From the NCBI GenBank assembly GCA_030159075.1, contig BROG01000233.1:906186-970185 (forward strand): a stretch of 64,000 nucleotides of DNA. Direction: 5' to 3'. Of the stretch, positions 13,012 to 26,463 are shown piece after piece (position 1 is the first letter of the stretch; each line of letters opens with the position of its first letter). The notes beneath the pieces were generated by a model. That model was not told the origin of the DNA, did no database searches, and saw only the letters and a program-made list of their open reading frames with translations. This DNA comes from Atrina japonica. Taxonomy: Eukaryota; Mollusca; Bivalvia; Pterioida; Pinnidae. Position numbers and translations under genes: made by a program.

Positions 13012-13654
13012 TAGTAGTTGGACTTTGAACTTGTCATAACACTAATGAAATAACAATCAAATTGAAACTTCCTAATACTTACACATCTTAAACCTAGAAA
13101 CCATGACACATATATTGATACTATCCCCAGGTTTTGTGTAAACGATGCGCTATTAATAATTCGTTGAATATTAATACTTAGAATATCCTACTTGATAAGA
13201 GATAACATATATCATGTTTGATAATCTATGACATGCTTTATATATATTGGATTTCAAAACTTTTTTCAGTGACAAAAGTTATAAATATTTGAAACTTTCA
13301 AAATTTTCCCCAATTACGTTTTATGAAAGTTACAGTCATGTATTTTGAAATCCAAATTTGGGTAGAAATCTATTCGTTTCTCCCATTGCTTTGTGTTTTC
13401 TAGATACAGTGTATTTCATTTTGTGAACTTCATTTGAAATAATAAGTTATTCATCTTTCAGGTAAGACGAAGTGAGATGAGTTCTGGAGGTAAAGAAAAC
13501 AGATACACACAAAAACATGTACTCATACTAACAATGACTCTAAGTTTTGCCCTAGTGTTGGATCAATAATTAAACAGTACAAAGCTACGGACCTTCATTT
13601 TGATAGTGTTCCCTGCTTTACGGTGGCCTTGTGCGTTTTACATCCAGCGAAGAA

Positions 13655-13955
13655 TTTTTCACTTATATGGGGGTGTTACTAGCTTTCGTTTAAGTGCCAC
13701 ACATTTTGAAATGTTCTATGGCTTGACGCCAACGCAGTGAAGGATCTTTACGTGTCACACGTACCATGGCAGCATGGTACCTCGATGCCATTTAAAGGAC
13801 CTGTAGCTTTCACTGTTTATGTTGAACACTTTGCCAAAAAAAACAGTCACTAACATTTTTTAACAAGTTTTTGGTATTACCCGGTACCGGGAATCGAACC
13901 CGGAACATCTTGCTTGCTAGTAGGACACTCTTTCACTGTATCAACAAAAGCGGTC
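13655..13955 (-). mobile_element. tRNA-like SINE, family 3
   Basis: Body ttcacttatatgggggtgtt ... ccaacgcagtgaaggatctt. At the high end a tRNA-like head contains gggaatcgaacccgg (box-B complement). Related degenerate copies at 48.6 and 63.0 kb. Confidence 0.6.
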
Positions 13956-14184
13956 TCTTTCTAATGAAGATATTATTTTGGCTAGTATGTTGTCAATGTT
14001 TAAATCAGGGAAACAAAACCAAATGATAATCAAAGTAATGGGTCGTTATTTTGGCAAAATTGCCATGGGAATCAAACTACTTCTATCTAACAGATATGAA
14101 ATTGAAGTAAATCAAATTAATGTAGATCTAAAAAATCAATTTCCTGCCTCTAAATAAATTCAAAATTAACGTTCTAAATTTTAT

Positions 14185-14312
14185 TTGTTGTATCTTCCGC
14201 TCTAGGCCGAACTTTTTGCTCCGATTTTAAGCGATTTTTTTGTGCCTGAGTTTACCCCTCCCCAAAACATCGCTTAAAATCGGGGCAGAAAGTTCGGTCT
14301 ACTTCTACAACA
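14185..14312. repeat. Foldback palindrome, ~45-50-bp arms
   Basis: aggccgaactttttgctccg ... ttttaagcgat pairs with atcgcttaaaatcgggg ... gaaagttcggtct around a loop with ctgagtttacccctc. Confidence 0.7.
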
Positions 14313-14783
14313 ACATTAAATATTGTCTGACGTGTATTAACACACATTTCAAAATTAAACATAAGCATTTATGGAACCTACCTAAATTTAAACCAAACAT
14401 GACACAGGGAACAGGTAAAGTAACTTTTTTCATCGCCAAAAATGGCTGTGATTCAAAACAAATTCTAGGGCATGTAGGAACCGTAAACAATCCTATATAG
14501 GGCTATCACCGTGGTACATGAACATACACTCTGCCTAGACTAAATAAACGCCAAACAACGTTCTCTATCTTGTATTAATTAATACAAATAACTGTACTGG
14601 GTGAAAAAGATGTTTAATGTTTATTGTTAAAAAAATGATTTTTCATCAACACAATTTGGGCCTAAGTCGCGATGAAGTAAACCGATCTATTACCAATTTA
14701 AATTATAGACACCAACGCTTTAGGCAATGCATAAAACTTTGTTTTTTGTTGAAGACATCGTTTCTGTTTGAAATATAAATAAT

Positions 14784-14958
14784 CTCAGATACCAAAGTAT
14801 AAATCAAGAGAATGTCCAGGACATAGATACAAATCCGGTAAAAATGGACAGACACGGACCTCTGGAAACCAAGAAGTGTGATCAGGTGCCATGGAGGAGT
14901 AAGCATCCCCTGTCGACCGGTCATACCCACCGTGAGCCCACAGTCAAGTCTAATGTTC
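14784..14958 (-). mobile_element. Retroelement 3' tail copy
   Basis: ctcagataccaaagtataaa to cacagtcaagtctaatg. A second gaccggtca motif lies just beyond (14970). Confidence 0.75.
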
Positions 14959-15364
14959 CCTTTTGACCGGTCAAATGCGACGTCAGACCAAAATAAAACT
15001 CACTCAATCACAATCGGTTGAGAGGTTCAAGAAGTACTACAGACAACTCATTGTATAATATTGTGAACCATAGTAATTATTTAAGAGATTGACCTTGGTA
15101 TTTGTAAAGGGCAAATGCCTTTCGGATTAAGCTTAAAACTTAATACCGTTGCATTTCGATAACTAAGTCCATAGCTTATATCAAAATCAGTGGGACTTCA
15201 TCATCAAAATTAGTTGGACTTCATCATCGGCAGTGAAAAAATACTTGGCGGGCCGGAAAAGTACATTAAAATAAACACAAACAAATAAAATTATTTGGAA
15301 CTGTTTCCTGAGGAGATACGATATCTTTCAATTTATTGATTTGTAAATTGTACAATATACTTCG

Positions 15365-15670
15365 TTATATCCCACAAACGAAGTTTGGGAGACATGTTGT
15401 GTTTGCTCTGTTTCTTCTCCTTTTTCTTCTTAAGTCTCCCAAACGAAGTTTGCAGACTTATTGCTGTTATTATCAGATATATTATTATTCTATCTTTCCG
15501 TGATGAACTTTTCCGCACATTTTCCCGTAAACTACTCGACGGATTCCAATGAAACTTCATATGATGAAAGGTTTGGTGCAGATGTACACTATGTGTGTCA
15601 CGTCATAAAAATGACCACATTTACTGGTATCATCAATTGCGAGTTAAGCCTTATGGCTTTTATTCCTGAA
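15365..15670. repeat. Interspersed repeat with cccaaacgaagtttg palindromes
   Basis: Two copies of acgaagtttg(gg) facing an inverted ctcccaaacg, then gaacttttccgcacattttc and ggattccaatgaaacttcat, ending in non-coding DNA. Confidence 0.45.
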
Positions 15671-15715
15671 AACCTGTGAAGAACATTTGCAGATTGGTTT
15701 GTAAAAAATGCATAA

Positions 15716-15960
15716 GCTGGCGGGGCGGAGTAACCTTTTGATTATCATATGGACGATTCTATTCACATTTCGGTAATGTCAAGCTGCACGGGAAAAACGT
15801 TTTATTCCTCACTGGATACTCTCTTATATATGATGACAAGTAGGAACGATTACTCTTGTCAGTGTAATTTTAATGTTATGCTTTATTACCTAAAACTTAA
15901 TCCCGTCCAGGCAAATAAAGTGTTCACACCATCCTGCCAAGTTATATGGATTCTGCTACA
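15716..15960. repeat. ~240-bp dispersed repeat, copy 2
   Basis: gctggcggggcggagtaacc ... acaagtaggaacgattactc ... cccgtccaggcaaataaagt. Confidence 0.65.
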
Positions 15961-16631
15961 TCAACACGCGACTTGTTCCACCGTTTGGGGACATCATGTA
16001 ACAGTACCCTGTTACAATTAGACTTTGATTATACTGTACTTGTAAACGTAAAATTCAACATATTCTCAACATATACATATGACCTAAATGATAAGTGTTT
16101 GTCGGCGTTCTTATATCCACCAACATTAGATTGAGAAAAGATATGATAAAAATACTACATACACAATCAGGAAGACAAAGTGTCGCTTTCATAATATTTC
16201 ATGTCAATGTTATTTTTCTCTTTACTTTATGTTATGAAATTTATTATACATGATTCATAAATAAACAGATACTGTATGTATATACGTACCCGTTAACCCT
16301 AGACACGTTCGCTGGTTTCATGTTAATCCATCCAGATATCGTGCTACTCTTTGTGATCACATTTACACTTTCAGTCTTACAAACTATAATAGTATTGTCT
16401 AAAACAATGGGAAACAACATTTTTAAAGCTTCACTTCTATCTGTAATAATAATGTCAAATCGGGAGAGAATTAAGCTATATCTTTTGATGCCGAATAAAT
16501 TTCGACGATAACCTGTTTACTGGCTAATTACCGACAGTCAAAAATCCCACAATACAAGTAAATGATGCATGTTCGGCAACTCCTACATACACAACATAAC
16601 TATAAAGGACTACCGTGATGCTCTTAAATAG

Positions 16632-16724
16632 CAAATTAGTTCATATTTAAATTGGAGCTCGACAGATGAAGTCTAATTGACAGAAACGATCGTCTTGAGC
16701 ATTATAACTTTGGTATTATGTTTA
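16632..16724 (+). repeat. Hammerhead-bearing repeat, 5'-shortened
   Basis: Ribozyme region 16657-16700. Stem I pairs through one G.U (GCTCGA/TTGAGC) and GAAA and GTC are intact, but the first box is CAGATGA, a core change expected to inactivate it. Confidence 0.7.
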
Positions 16725-16734
16725 TAATATTTTT

Positions 16735-16938
16735 ATATCTGTCTGTCTGTTTTTATATCTGTCTGTATGTATGTATTTATGCATATCTGTTTGTCTGTAT
16801 GTATTTATGCATATCTGTCTGGATGTATGTATTTATGCATCTCTGTTTGACTGTATGCATTTATGCATATCTGTTTGTCTGTATGTCTGCCTGTCTGTAT
16901 ATATGTATGTGTGCCTGTCTGTATGTCTGTCTGTATAA
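16735..16938. repeat. (TGTC/TGTA)n compound repeat
   Basis: ctgtctgtatgtatttatgc-type units repeated; the 109-codon frame over it is low complexity. Confidence 0.85.
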
Positions 16939-17209
16939 ACGCTTGAAGAAGGAGCAGTCATTACCATTTGTTCAAATTTTAATGGAAATCGAACTGAAAC
17001 CTTTCACTTGCGAGGCAAATGCTTTTTCAAAACAAAAGTATCAATAAGTTCTATGTTCCGATTGGTTACACTTACTTTTAAACCCTTTGCGTTAAAACGC
17101 ATCTTTTTCCTTGATGTGAAATAAAAACACAAACCAAAAAGAGATGCAATATATTTCGACAAAATATGGCAATATGGAAAAGAATCTACATATCAACTTT
17201 TAAAAGCAT

Positions 17210-17213
<4 letters not shown>

Positions 17214-17271
<58 letters not shown>
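17214..17271. repeat. (TA)n microsatellite
   Basis: Uninterrupted TA. Confidence 0.95.
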
Positions 17272-17274
<3 letters not shown>

Positions 17275-17854
17275 AAAACTGTACGGACACAAAAATAGCA
17301 AAGTACCCCACTAGACGTTCATCTGGGGATTAGTTCGTCTTCCATGCATCACGCTCAGTCATTTGATAGAATTCTTTAGAGTTCAGCACATGAGTACGCG
17401 GTCTTAAAGGGGAAATGTATTGCCCTACGACCATAAGATACATGTCTTCAACAGGGGTAAGGAACTTACATAAGAATACTAAGATGACACATGATCTTGA
17501 TATAAAGCAAGATAGTAAAAGGAATATTGAAGAAGTGTCATGGATATTCGAAATCCAAATTCATTAAAGTACGATAGTGGATATAACTACGGTCTCAACA
17601 TGAAGGACAGTTGCAAATCCCAAACGGTATGGGATCAAGTGTCCCCTGTTAGTATATGTTCCATGGTCAAGCTCGGTGAAAAACTCGCCAGTGATCCGAT
17701 GGTCGGAAGGGAGTCACAGTATATAATTGATTAAATATCACATATAAACGTAAAATATTCTGTAACAAAATCAAAATCGATAAATTTGTAAGTAAAAATG
17801 TTCATATCAAAATCCGTCAAAATTTTTCAGTTTCAATTGTGAAATATACAGACT

Positions 17855-17977
17855 TTAAGACGATTTTTCTCGACGAAATACAACTTTCTCCAGTCCCATC
17901 ATTGGTGCCTCAAATGTCAGCGATGTGACAAAGGCCACCATGTTAGTCATCACTAAAATGGCCAGGAATGTGTGGAT
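17855..17977 (-). CDS. Gene A exon 15 (last helix and C-terminus)
   Basis: Residues 679-718 and TAA at 17855-17857. The final helix is followed by FEAPMMGLEKVVF, the family's C-terminal signature, and a basic tail REKSS. Acceptor ttcttttgaacag. I found no clear AATAAA in the next few hundred bases. Confidence 0.92.
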   Translation of the reverse strand: MHTFLAILVMTNMVAFVTSLTFEAPMMGLEKVVFRREKSS

Positions 17978-20900
17978 CTGTTCAAAAGAAAACATATGAT
18001 AAACAAATTATGATAAAGATCTATACAGTTATCACTGATAACAAAACTGATCGTTAATCGTTAAGAGATTGAATATATCGACGCTGTGGAATTAAATTGA
18101 CAAATTTACAAATATGTTTCTGTCCGTATCATCAGACTGCACGCAATCGTTGTAGCGGATGGTCATTTGAGCGTAGCTCTCGTTGAATCCATTCGCTACA
18201 ACGATCAAGTGCAGTCTAATGATACGGATAGAAACATTTGTGTGGTTTTGTATTTATAACATGTCCCTTATTTATCTGTATGTGTACACAAATTTAAAAT
18301 TAATTCCGCTTTTAACGACGCCATCAGATATTTAGAAAAGTAGATCCGGCGAAATTTCCGTATCCAACTACAGTGCAATACGGCGTTACGTATCACACAG
18401 GCGTATTGAACTCTGTATTGTAACTGTATAATTACACATGCATGTAATAAAAGGTCGTAACTGCAATTTTTAAACATTTAAATAGCAGGAGAAAACTGAT
18501 TTCCAATTAGACTAACACTTATATTGTAACAGTAAATTGCACATGTACCTCAGTCAAAATAGATAATAAACAGCAATGATAATTTAAAAATATTTCATTA
18601 AAAAGCTTAATTAGATGTATATACCACCTAGATACCAACCAATTATTTCAAAATTTAATTTGCAAAGTAATTATGGTCTTATCTGCCACTTACGATCTTT
18701 TGCGACTGACTTTATCTGGTTATTTTTTATCGTCACTTACAACCTTTCATAAGTTACATTTTCGTAATTTTCTCGGAAACTATTTGGAGATTTCTTGAAT
18801 TTTGACATGCAGTTAAAATTGTCTATAATGACCACCAACGGTAAAAGTAAAGGTATATCTTGCCGTTATAGACAGGTGATATTTATAACTAGGCTTATTC
18901 ATTATAAAAAAAATAATAAAGTTTATGCTTCAATTGATTTTATGGGCAGGTGCCCTTCAAACAGAGGTGGCCTTTAATGCAAGGGTGACTGTAGTGTAAT
19001 GTATGAAAGATGTTCCAGTAAACATAAAAATTATGATAGATATGTTTTTGTTATTTTTGTGAAAGGAAAATAAAAATAATTCATGTTACAATTTTGTTCA
19101 GAATATTTCCCCGTTTTACTTACCATTACACCGTCAGTTAGGTATAAAGGTGTCCTGATACTTAGTACGTAATGCATAGCTACCAGTATATGTACTAAGT
19201 ACGAACAGTATGTTAGGCGACCCAATGCTACAAACGGCGACCAAGAAAGAAGGGTATTCACAAAACCTGTTGGAATAAGACATACATATCATTTACATTT
19301 ATATCACAAAATTACTATTTGAATTGGATGACCTTATACTCCCTATATAACATAAAACAAAAGCTCAGATACCAAAGTACATGCATTAATATTCAGGATG
19401 ATACAAAACACAAATCTGGTAAACATGGAACAAAGATGGACATCTGGAAATACATGTGTGTTAAGGTGCCATGGAGAAGTAAGCATCCCCTGTTGACCCG
19501 GCACACCCGCTGCGACTACAAAGTCACATTCAAATGAAATAAGTGAGGAATAAATCCTCGTTACAACTGGTATAGACGACTCAACAAGGGCTATCGAACA
19601 GGTAACTCAACATTTCATTATCTAAAACATACTGGTATATATTTGACAGCACAGGGTGAATCCACAGCCTACTGTTGTCATTATAGAGAGCCCAGCTCTT
19701 TAGTAAGTAGCCCAGCGAAGCGAGCGTAGTGGTATAGAACTAAAATATATGCAAGATACTATCAAGATACACTGTAAAGTCAAATTCGGTGTGGAAAACG
19801 CCATTGCTGACTTCCCTGGTCGTCGCCGTGTTTTTATGAATCATGTGTAATTGTCAATGTTGTATCTTGAACCGATCATGAATTCCATTCATTTTGCTGC
19901 TTCATTTCAAATAAACCTACTGTTTTGCGTATGATACTGTAGGATCTAAGACTAAAATATAATATCGACTATTGCCTTGAAGCGAGCACAGCTTTGTCAT
20001 TGTAACATCGAAATATAACATTAAATGCATAGGTATATGAAATCCACGTGGTACATATTTATGCTGATAGTCTTTTGGATCAATGTATGTACAGCTCATT
20101 TTATACCCATTACCATAAGGTGCTCGCTTCAAATCATGCTAAAATTGTTGTAAAATTATAGGTAAGGCGTATTTGGCATTGTTTTATTGGAGTATTAAAA
20201 TGTCTGTTACTAATCCGGCCATTGCGGGATCGGGCTGTTGATATTGTACACAACCACATTTATAATCCAAACAATAAGATTAGACATTTACAACAGCCAT
20301 GTTGTAAAGGAATTCTGACCAGTCAGAAAATTCTTTGCGGTGTACAGGTAGTAAACTATTTGAAGTCCATACACACTGGAGGACTCTGAAATTATTGGAC
20401 TTAACTCCAAGGTCTGAGACCATAAAGAAGGAACAATTCTGAGACAAATTTTATTCTCAAAAGTTAAAAATTTACTCATCTGAATAAAAATGAAAACTCA
20501 AGGACCATAAAACGATTTTAGAAGTTTATCACCTGAGATAAGATTGTCAAGGGGTAGTGTAAATATCGTCCACGACATATATCCGAATTTATGTCCCAAT
20601 GAAATACGTGAGGAGTGAATCCTCGTCACAATTGGTACAGACGTCTCAACAACCGCCAACGAAAAGGCAACTCAATATTTCAGTTAGTGAAGCAGAGTGA
20701 TCTAAGGATTTATTTATGGTTCACAACTTTACCCAAGATGAGTAAAAAAAAATGTCTGAGAATAGTTTTATGGCCTTGGGCCCAGATGAAACATTCTATT
20801 ATATAGAGCTCGTTGCGCTCGTATGTGAAATATTCATTTTGAACTGCACTATCCCTTAGGCAATTCCAAATCATATTATCAGTTATCAGTTGTTGGGTAT

Positions 20901-21781
20901 GAACATCATTAATTCATTGTCATAAAATAATGTTTCTCTAAACGATCTTGCAATTATTTCGTAAGAACTCTTAAACATTCACATTTGGCTCAAGATAAAC
21001 AAGTACATGTATTAAGAACGAATAAATTACAAAGCTTTAAAGTTGTATTGAATTTCTACATATATTGTATTTCAAAATACTAAAGACCCTTTTACACTTA
21101 CCTCCATTTCCGGTAGCGCATGCGAAAATGACCCAACATACACATAGTCCCCATACCGTTCTATGTGTTGCATTGTAAAGAGCGGCCACGGATGTACTCA
21201 GTGACTGGGATTGATCCGTATCGTAAAGTCCGTACAATATGATTAAAGCAAGGAATGTTGCTAATAGCCAGCAGAACAAATTGATGTACTGAAAAACAAA
21301 CAACAATTGAATGGACTGCTTCCAGGTAATAGAGTATAAATTTATCTATTCAAATAATTGGTAATTATTCTTCATAATGTAATCAATGAATTTGGCTTTA
21401 ATCTAATTCAAGAAAAACATATTCAAAATAATAGCAAAATTTATCAGAACTTTGACAGAGATTGTCTTACTTGATTGTAAAGAAAATAATTGTCATTGAA
21501 ATTTTAATGTTAAGTAAGAGATACTTCAGCTTTAAGTAGTATGAGGTACAAGCAGATAATCTTATACTAAAGTAATATTCCGCACTGATGACAACATTTA
21601 GATTCTAAATTCTTCAAATGCTAAGACTGTCACTATTTTACAGGTTTACTATAAAACAGGTTTTGATATTCAATTCAATTAATTATTCGGCCTTGTATGA
21701 TACCACTTTTTCTTTAGAAAATATGCATATCACATAAATTGGAGCTAAATTGATGGTCTAATTGACAGTAACGAACTTTTC

Positions 21782-21858
<77 letters not shown>

Positions 21859-24800
21859 CTAGTATATTTTCTGCTAACCTTATTAAGTTTAATTCTACAA
21901 TTTGTTTTGTACAGCAAGTATCCTGTAACGATTCCAATGATGTATGGACCAATTCGGCAGTAAGGCTTTAGGTAGTACGAGTTTGTGTACACGTCAGTCT
22001 TTCTGATGAAAGAAAGTAATTTACAGTCAGTCTGCAATAGGACTCAAAGCTACACAAATAATAATAAGAAAAATATTAATTTGACCCAATTTTATGAGAA
22101 TGGAAATAGAAAACAATATTTTCCTAAACAGAAACGTCAACAAAACTATTGTATAGTCGAGATTATAAAACAAACTCTGAGCATAAAGTACGATATTCTT
22201 TTTTCTTTGCTCTCCATCTATATATCTGATAAATGTCTGTCCGAAGTTTAGTTTGACCAATATATGATTTTAATTGTAAAACTATAAACTAAAACATAAC
22301 ATTTTATGTAAACAAGTGTGGCATTTTTATTCAATACTTACCATTTTGCTGTAGTTTAAGGCCTTAAGGCTTAGTGCCTCCTTCTAAGCTTTCTCAACAA
22401 CTGTGGCTGAACAATATGCATTCTAAGTATTTTGAAGTACCAATGATATTATAAGTCAATAAGAATAGGACAAATGAAATATATCAGCCGTCTCAACACA
22501 AAGAACCATTGCAAATCACAAACGGGGTGTGACCAGGTGTCCAGAAGGAGTTATCGAACCTTACTTCCATAGTATTGGTTGTTTAATATAAAATTAGTAA
22601 AAGTGAATTTAGTTTACCACGAAAAAATCCGTAAAGGGTTTTTTAATGGAGTAAGCAGGCATTTCATATACCCATTTATCTTGATTTTCGCTTAGTCACG
22701 ACGTCTTCGAGATAAAGAGGTTCAACTGTATATTGATAGTTGATTGATGTTTTCGGTTTTATTATGTTTGGTGTCTTACGCCATAATCAATACTTTTTCC
22801 AGCGACATGTGGTGGCGGCCAGGTTTTCAATATTGTTAAAAATATTTGAATATATTTAATATCTAATTGATAATTTCACTACGAGGTAATTCGTAAGTGC
22901 GTGCTTTGTGATTAAACTTGGTGGTATATTTGACCCATTGCAATACTTTTGCAATATTATACAGGGACTTCCACTAAAAAAGGTTATACGTAGTAGGAGA
23001 TTTAGACAGGTAAACACGTTTCCATTTGTTTGAAGGAAGTTCTATGGCACATGCTACGTTTTCCAGTTAATAACCAAAGGGTGTAGGTATTTGAGGTAAA
23101 TATCCTGCTGCATTGCGTCATGAAAAAAGAATACCGGAAGTACACGGAAAAACTGCCACACTTCAAATGTGGATTGTAGTTTGAGAGGAGCTTGAACCTG
23201 CACTGACAAGAGTTCAGATACACCGTACTATTGTCATTTTCAACAAATCAATTTTGCCTGTTTACTTTTTAGTAAAATTAAGATACAACTACATTATTCC
23301 TAAAACTGAGAAGGTTAAATTAACTTAAAATATGTTACAAACTACGACGTTGAAATACGATATGAAATTGCTCTTACGCTTCTCCTTCAAAGAGACTGGC
23401 AGGTAATTCAAAATGGCTCGATATTGCACCAGCGGTAATGATGGTAGCCAGCAGAAATACAAAGCAGACGATAACACCAACAATCCCAGACCTATAAATA
23501 AATTTAATAAAAAAAAGATGTCAATATTACTTTACAGCTGTATTGTTTGTTTGTTTGTTTATTGTTGTTTAAAATCCCACTCAAGAATGTTTCACTCATA
23601 TGGAGACGTCACCAAATGCCGGTGAAGGGCTTCAAATGTTGGTCTATGCTCGGCACTTACGGCCTACTGTGACACAGGACCTTGGTTTTTACTGTCTCAT
23701 CCGACAGACAGAAAACCAACCTGCCGCCGGCTGGACTCATGACCTCACGACCAAGAGTCGAGCGCTACCGACTGAGCCAGGCCGACTCCAGTACAGCTGT
23801 AATTTCATGTTGACAAATTTTTGCATGTTTCTGGTGGGAACTTAAGAAATGTGTAATATTGTCATGTCAAACCCATATACTGTTTTAATTCTCAACTGAA
23901 AAAAATATGTGGCTTGCGAATTACATATAGTTTAATTTCACTATTACGATCATCTAACAGACTGACTTAAAGTGGTCGGATTAGCAGGATGGCTAATTAA
24001 GTGAGAGTCTGGATTTATTTTATATTACTTGAAATATTAAACAGGTTTATCATTTATGGCCTTAAATGCGAAATGGTCTCGCCCGCGAGTGTTCTTTAGG
24101 TGAGGTTTATATTTATTAGCTAAGCTACTGTGAGGGTCTACACAAACTGAAATCATTTCAAATAAAAAGCAGTGACACGCATGCATCATGTACATATCAT
24201 ACACAGGTACATGTATTTCATAACAAGAGCGGTGGTGTAGCGTTTTACTTGAGAAATCAAGACCACTTACTTGGGTCTGCCTTCTCTAAGAACTCGGAAT
24301 AGGAAGTAAAAGTCGCGGTATTGTCTACCGAGGATAAAACGGATCCGGGTTGGGCTTTCCACAATGAGGAAAAGCGCCCCAGCATATTATCCCCCCACCC
24401 ACAAACAATGTCAGAGTTTTCCCTTGGACAGAAAAAGTGCCATGGGGTAGAATTGCACTCTTGTGTCCGGATTTCGTCGTCCGGACTCTTGCTTTATTTT
24501 AAGAATTTATTTTACAATATTGATAAGCAATAAAACTTAATTCTAATATACATATTGTACAATAATTCAATATAAACATAAACGGAAAATACCTTTACTG
24601 TAAATGTACCTATTTTCCGCATTTCACGTCAGCACAATTCGTTAACACAAATTATGAACTTTGTCGTAATACGACCCATACAAAGAAATACCTAAAGCTA
24701 GTGAGTACATTTGAGCCAGCGACTGCAAAAAAGAGAAATTGTGAACTCTATGTTTTCAGAAACATGAATATGGATTTGAAAAATATAAAATGAAAATTAG

Positions 24801-24922
24801 CGCCGGCAAGATGAAATCTTTCTCCGATGCGAAAAAAAATGTACAAAATTTGAAATATAACATTACACAAAACACATTGTTTATGTCATAGGGAGCCCTT
24901 TCTCAACCACTTGCTCATTTAT

Positions 24923-25012
<90 letters not shown>

Positions 25013-26379
25013 TCAATACACCACTATATGTAGTCTACATTTATGGGAAATATGTCTGTATTTACCATGAACATCTCTTTGACCTTTATGTTATAGTAAT
25101 GATGAATGAATGATACTGCCTATCAAATTGTGATATAAGGTTTCACAATTTTAATAATTTCATTTTTACGAAAAATGTAAGTTTTCCTGTTATTGTTCGG
25201 TCCGTTTGAATTGACAGAATTCTAGCAATAGAAACAGAAATGGATAGATGGCTAAAATGTAAAAAGGAAGGCAGCGTGCTGTCATGGGAAATTCTATGCT
25301 AGACCCAAGAGGAAGTCTTACCTGGGGCCGTCTGCATGTCTGATATACGGGAGGAAAGTCTATGCCACCACAAAAAGTCTTTTGTATTTGCTTTAAAAAT
25401 CTCACAGTATTGCCATCATCTCATAGCCCTGGTCAAAATTCGTGGAGCTTCACTTCACTAACTGGTGACTTCGGGTTAATAATGAAAAGGTCTTTGTGGG
25501 ACGCAACAGAACAATAAAACATGAAACTTACCAAAACAGTGGAATAATCATCAGAGGGCTGATCACATAGAACTGCATATCGTTTGCCAAGTACCACGAC
25601 CATGATATACACTGAAATAGGAATGAAAAAATAGGTTAACTGTGTAAAATAATGCATCTCTTGATGACATCAAATATTTTATTGCCGAGCGCTGGATAGA
25701 GCACCCGTCTTTAAACCAACAAACTTAAGCCTTTGGTCAGCTTGGATTCGAGTCCTCTCCGGAGTATTAGCCGATTTTGTGAGGAAGATTGTTCGTTTGC
25801 TTGCGGGAGGCCGGGAGCTTCTTCATGGTTACATTGATACCAGATTCAAACAAATGGTTCATGTGCATAATAAATGTTTATTAGTTTCACTGCCGAGAAA
25901 TAAAATCGTTTTCAGATGAATATGTTAAAATTGCGCTGAAAATATATACACAATACCAAAATTATAATTTTGCAAAACAATTGCGCAAGACGATTGTTTT
26001 TCTTCAATGTTTTTTTTTGGTGTTGAAATAATTATGAATGATTTCATGAATGCTAGTGATACATGTACGGAAATACTAAAATTGATAAAATCAATAGTAT
26101 GAACTAATTAATATTCAATTTTTATGCATGGATATGATACTTTGTTAAATATTACATCAAACCGATACATATTCAAATCAAATGATCTATATCGTTTCAT
26201 TGTGTTTCAGTGTTTTATGTAGCAATTGAGCCCAAAATAGGACAGAATAAACTCATCTCAATTCTGATGTCCTTTTTCAGATGCTGTTGAAAAATACTTT
26301 ATATGTAAACAGAATGATTTTGACAAGGTTGTATCCAAAAGTGAATTAAAAAAAAGTACCTTGCATATTTTTTATTTTT

Positions 26380-26463
<84 letters not shown>

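Larger units (their letters stand above)
1264..17854. other. Intergenic region between the ligase exon and gene A
   Basis: No coding region with recognisable homology was found. It holds retroelement tails (3.07, 4.58, 7.18, 8.02, 14.78 kb), TIR elements (7.76, 11.38 kb), SINE copies (12.27, 13.66 kb), foldback palindromes (10.95, 14.19 kb), dispersed ~240-bp repeats (4.19, 15.72 kb), many microsatellites, an A/C-rich block (8.8-9.4 kb) and one hammerhead repeat (16.63 kb). Upstream exons of the ligase could lie in the first kilobases but none was recognised. Stretches such as 1450-2100, 2200-3050, 4700-5450, 5700-6950 and 9600-10900 show nothing I can name. Confidence 0.7.

Noticed and set aside
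16718..17047. 109-codon frame rich in Cys, Tyr, Val and Leu
   Set aside because: Mostly the (TGTC/TGTA)n repeat; no homology recognised.
23600..23845. 81-codon frame containing a QPAAGWTHDLTTKSRALPTE-type sequence
   Set aside because: Common false protein from a minus-oriented SINE family 1 copy.
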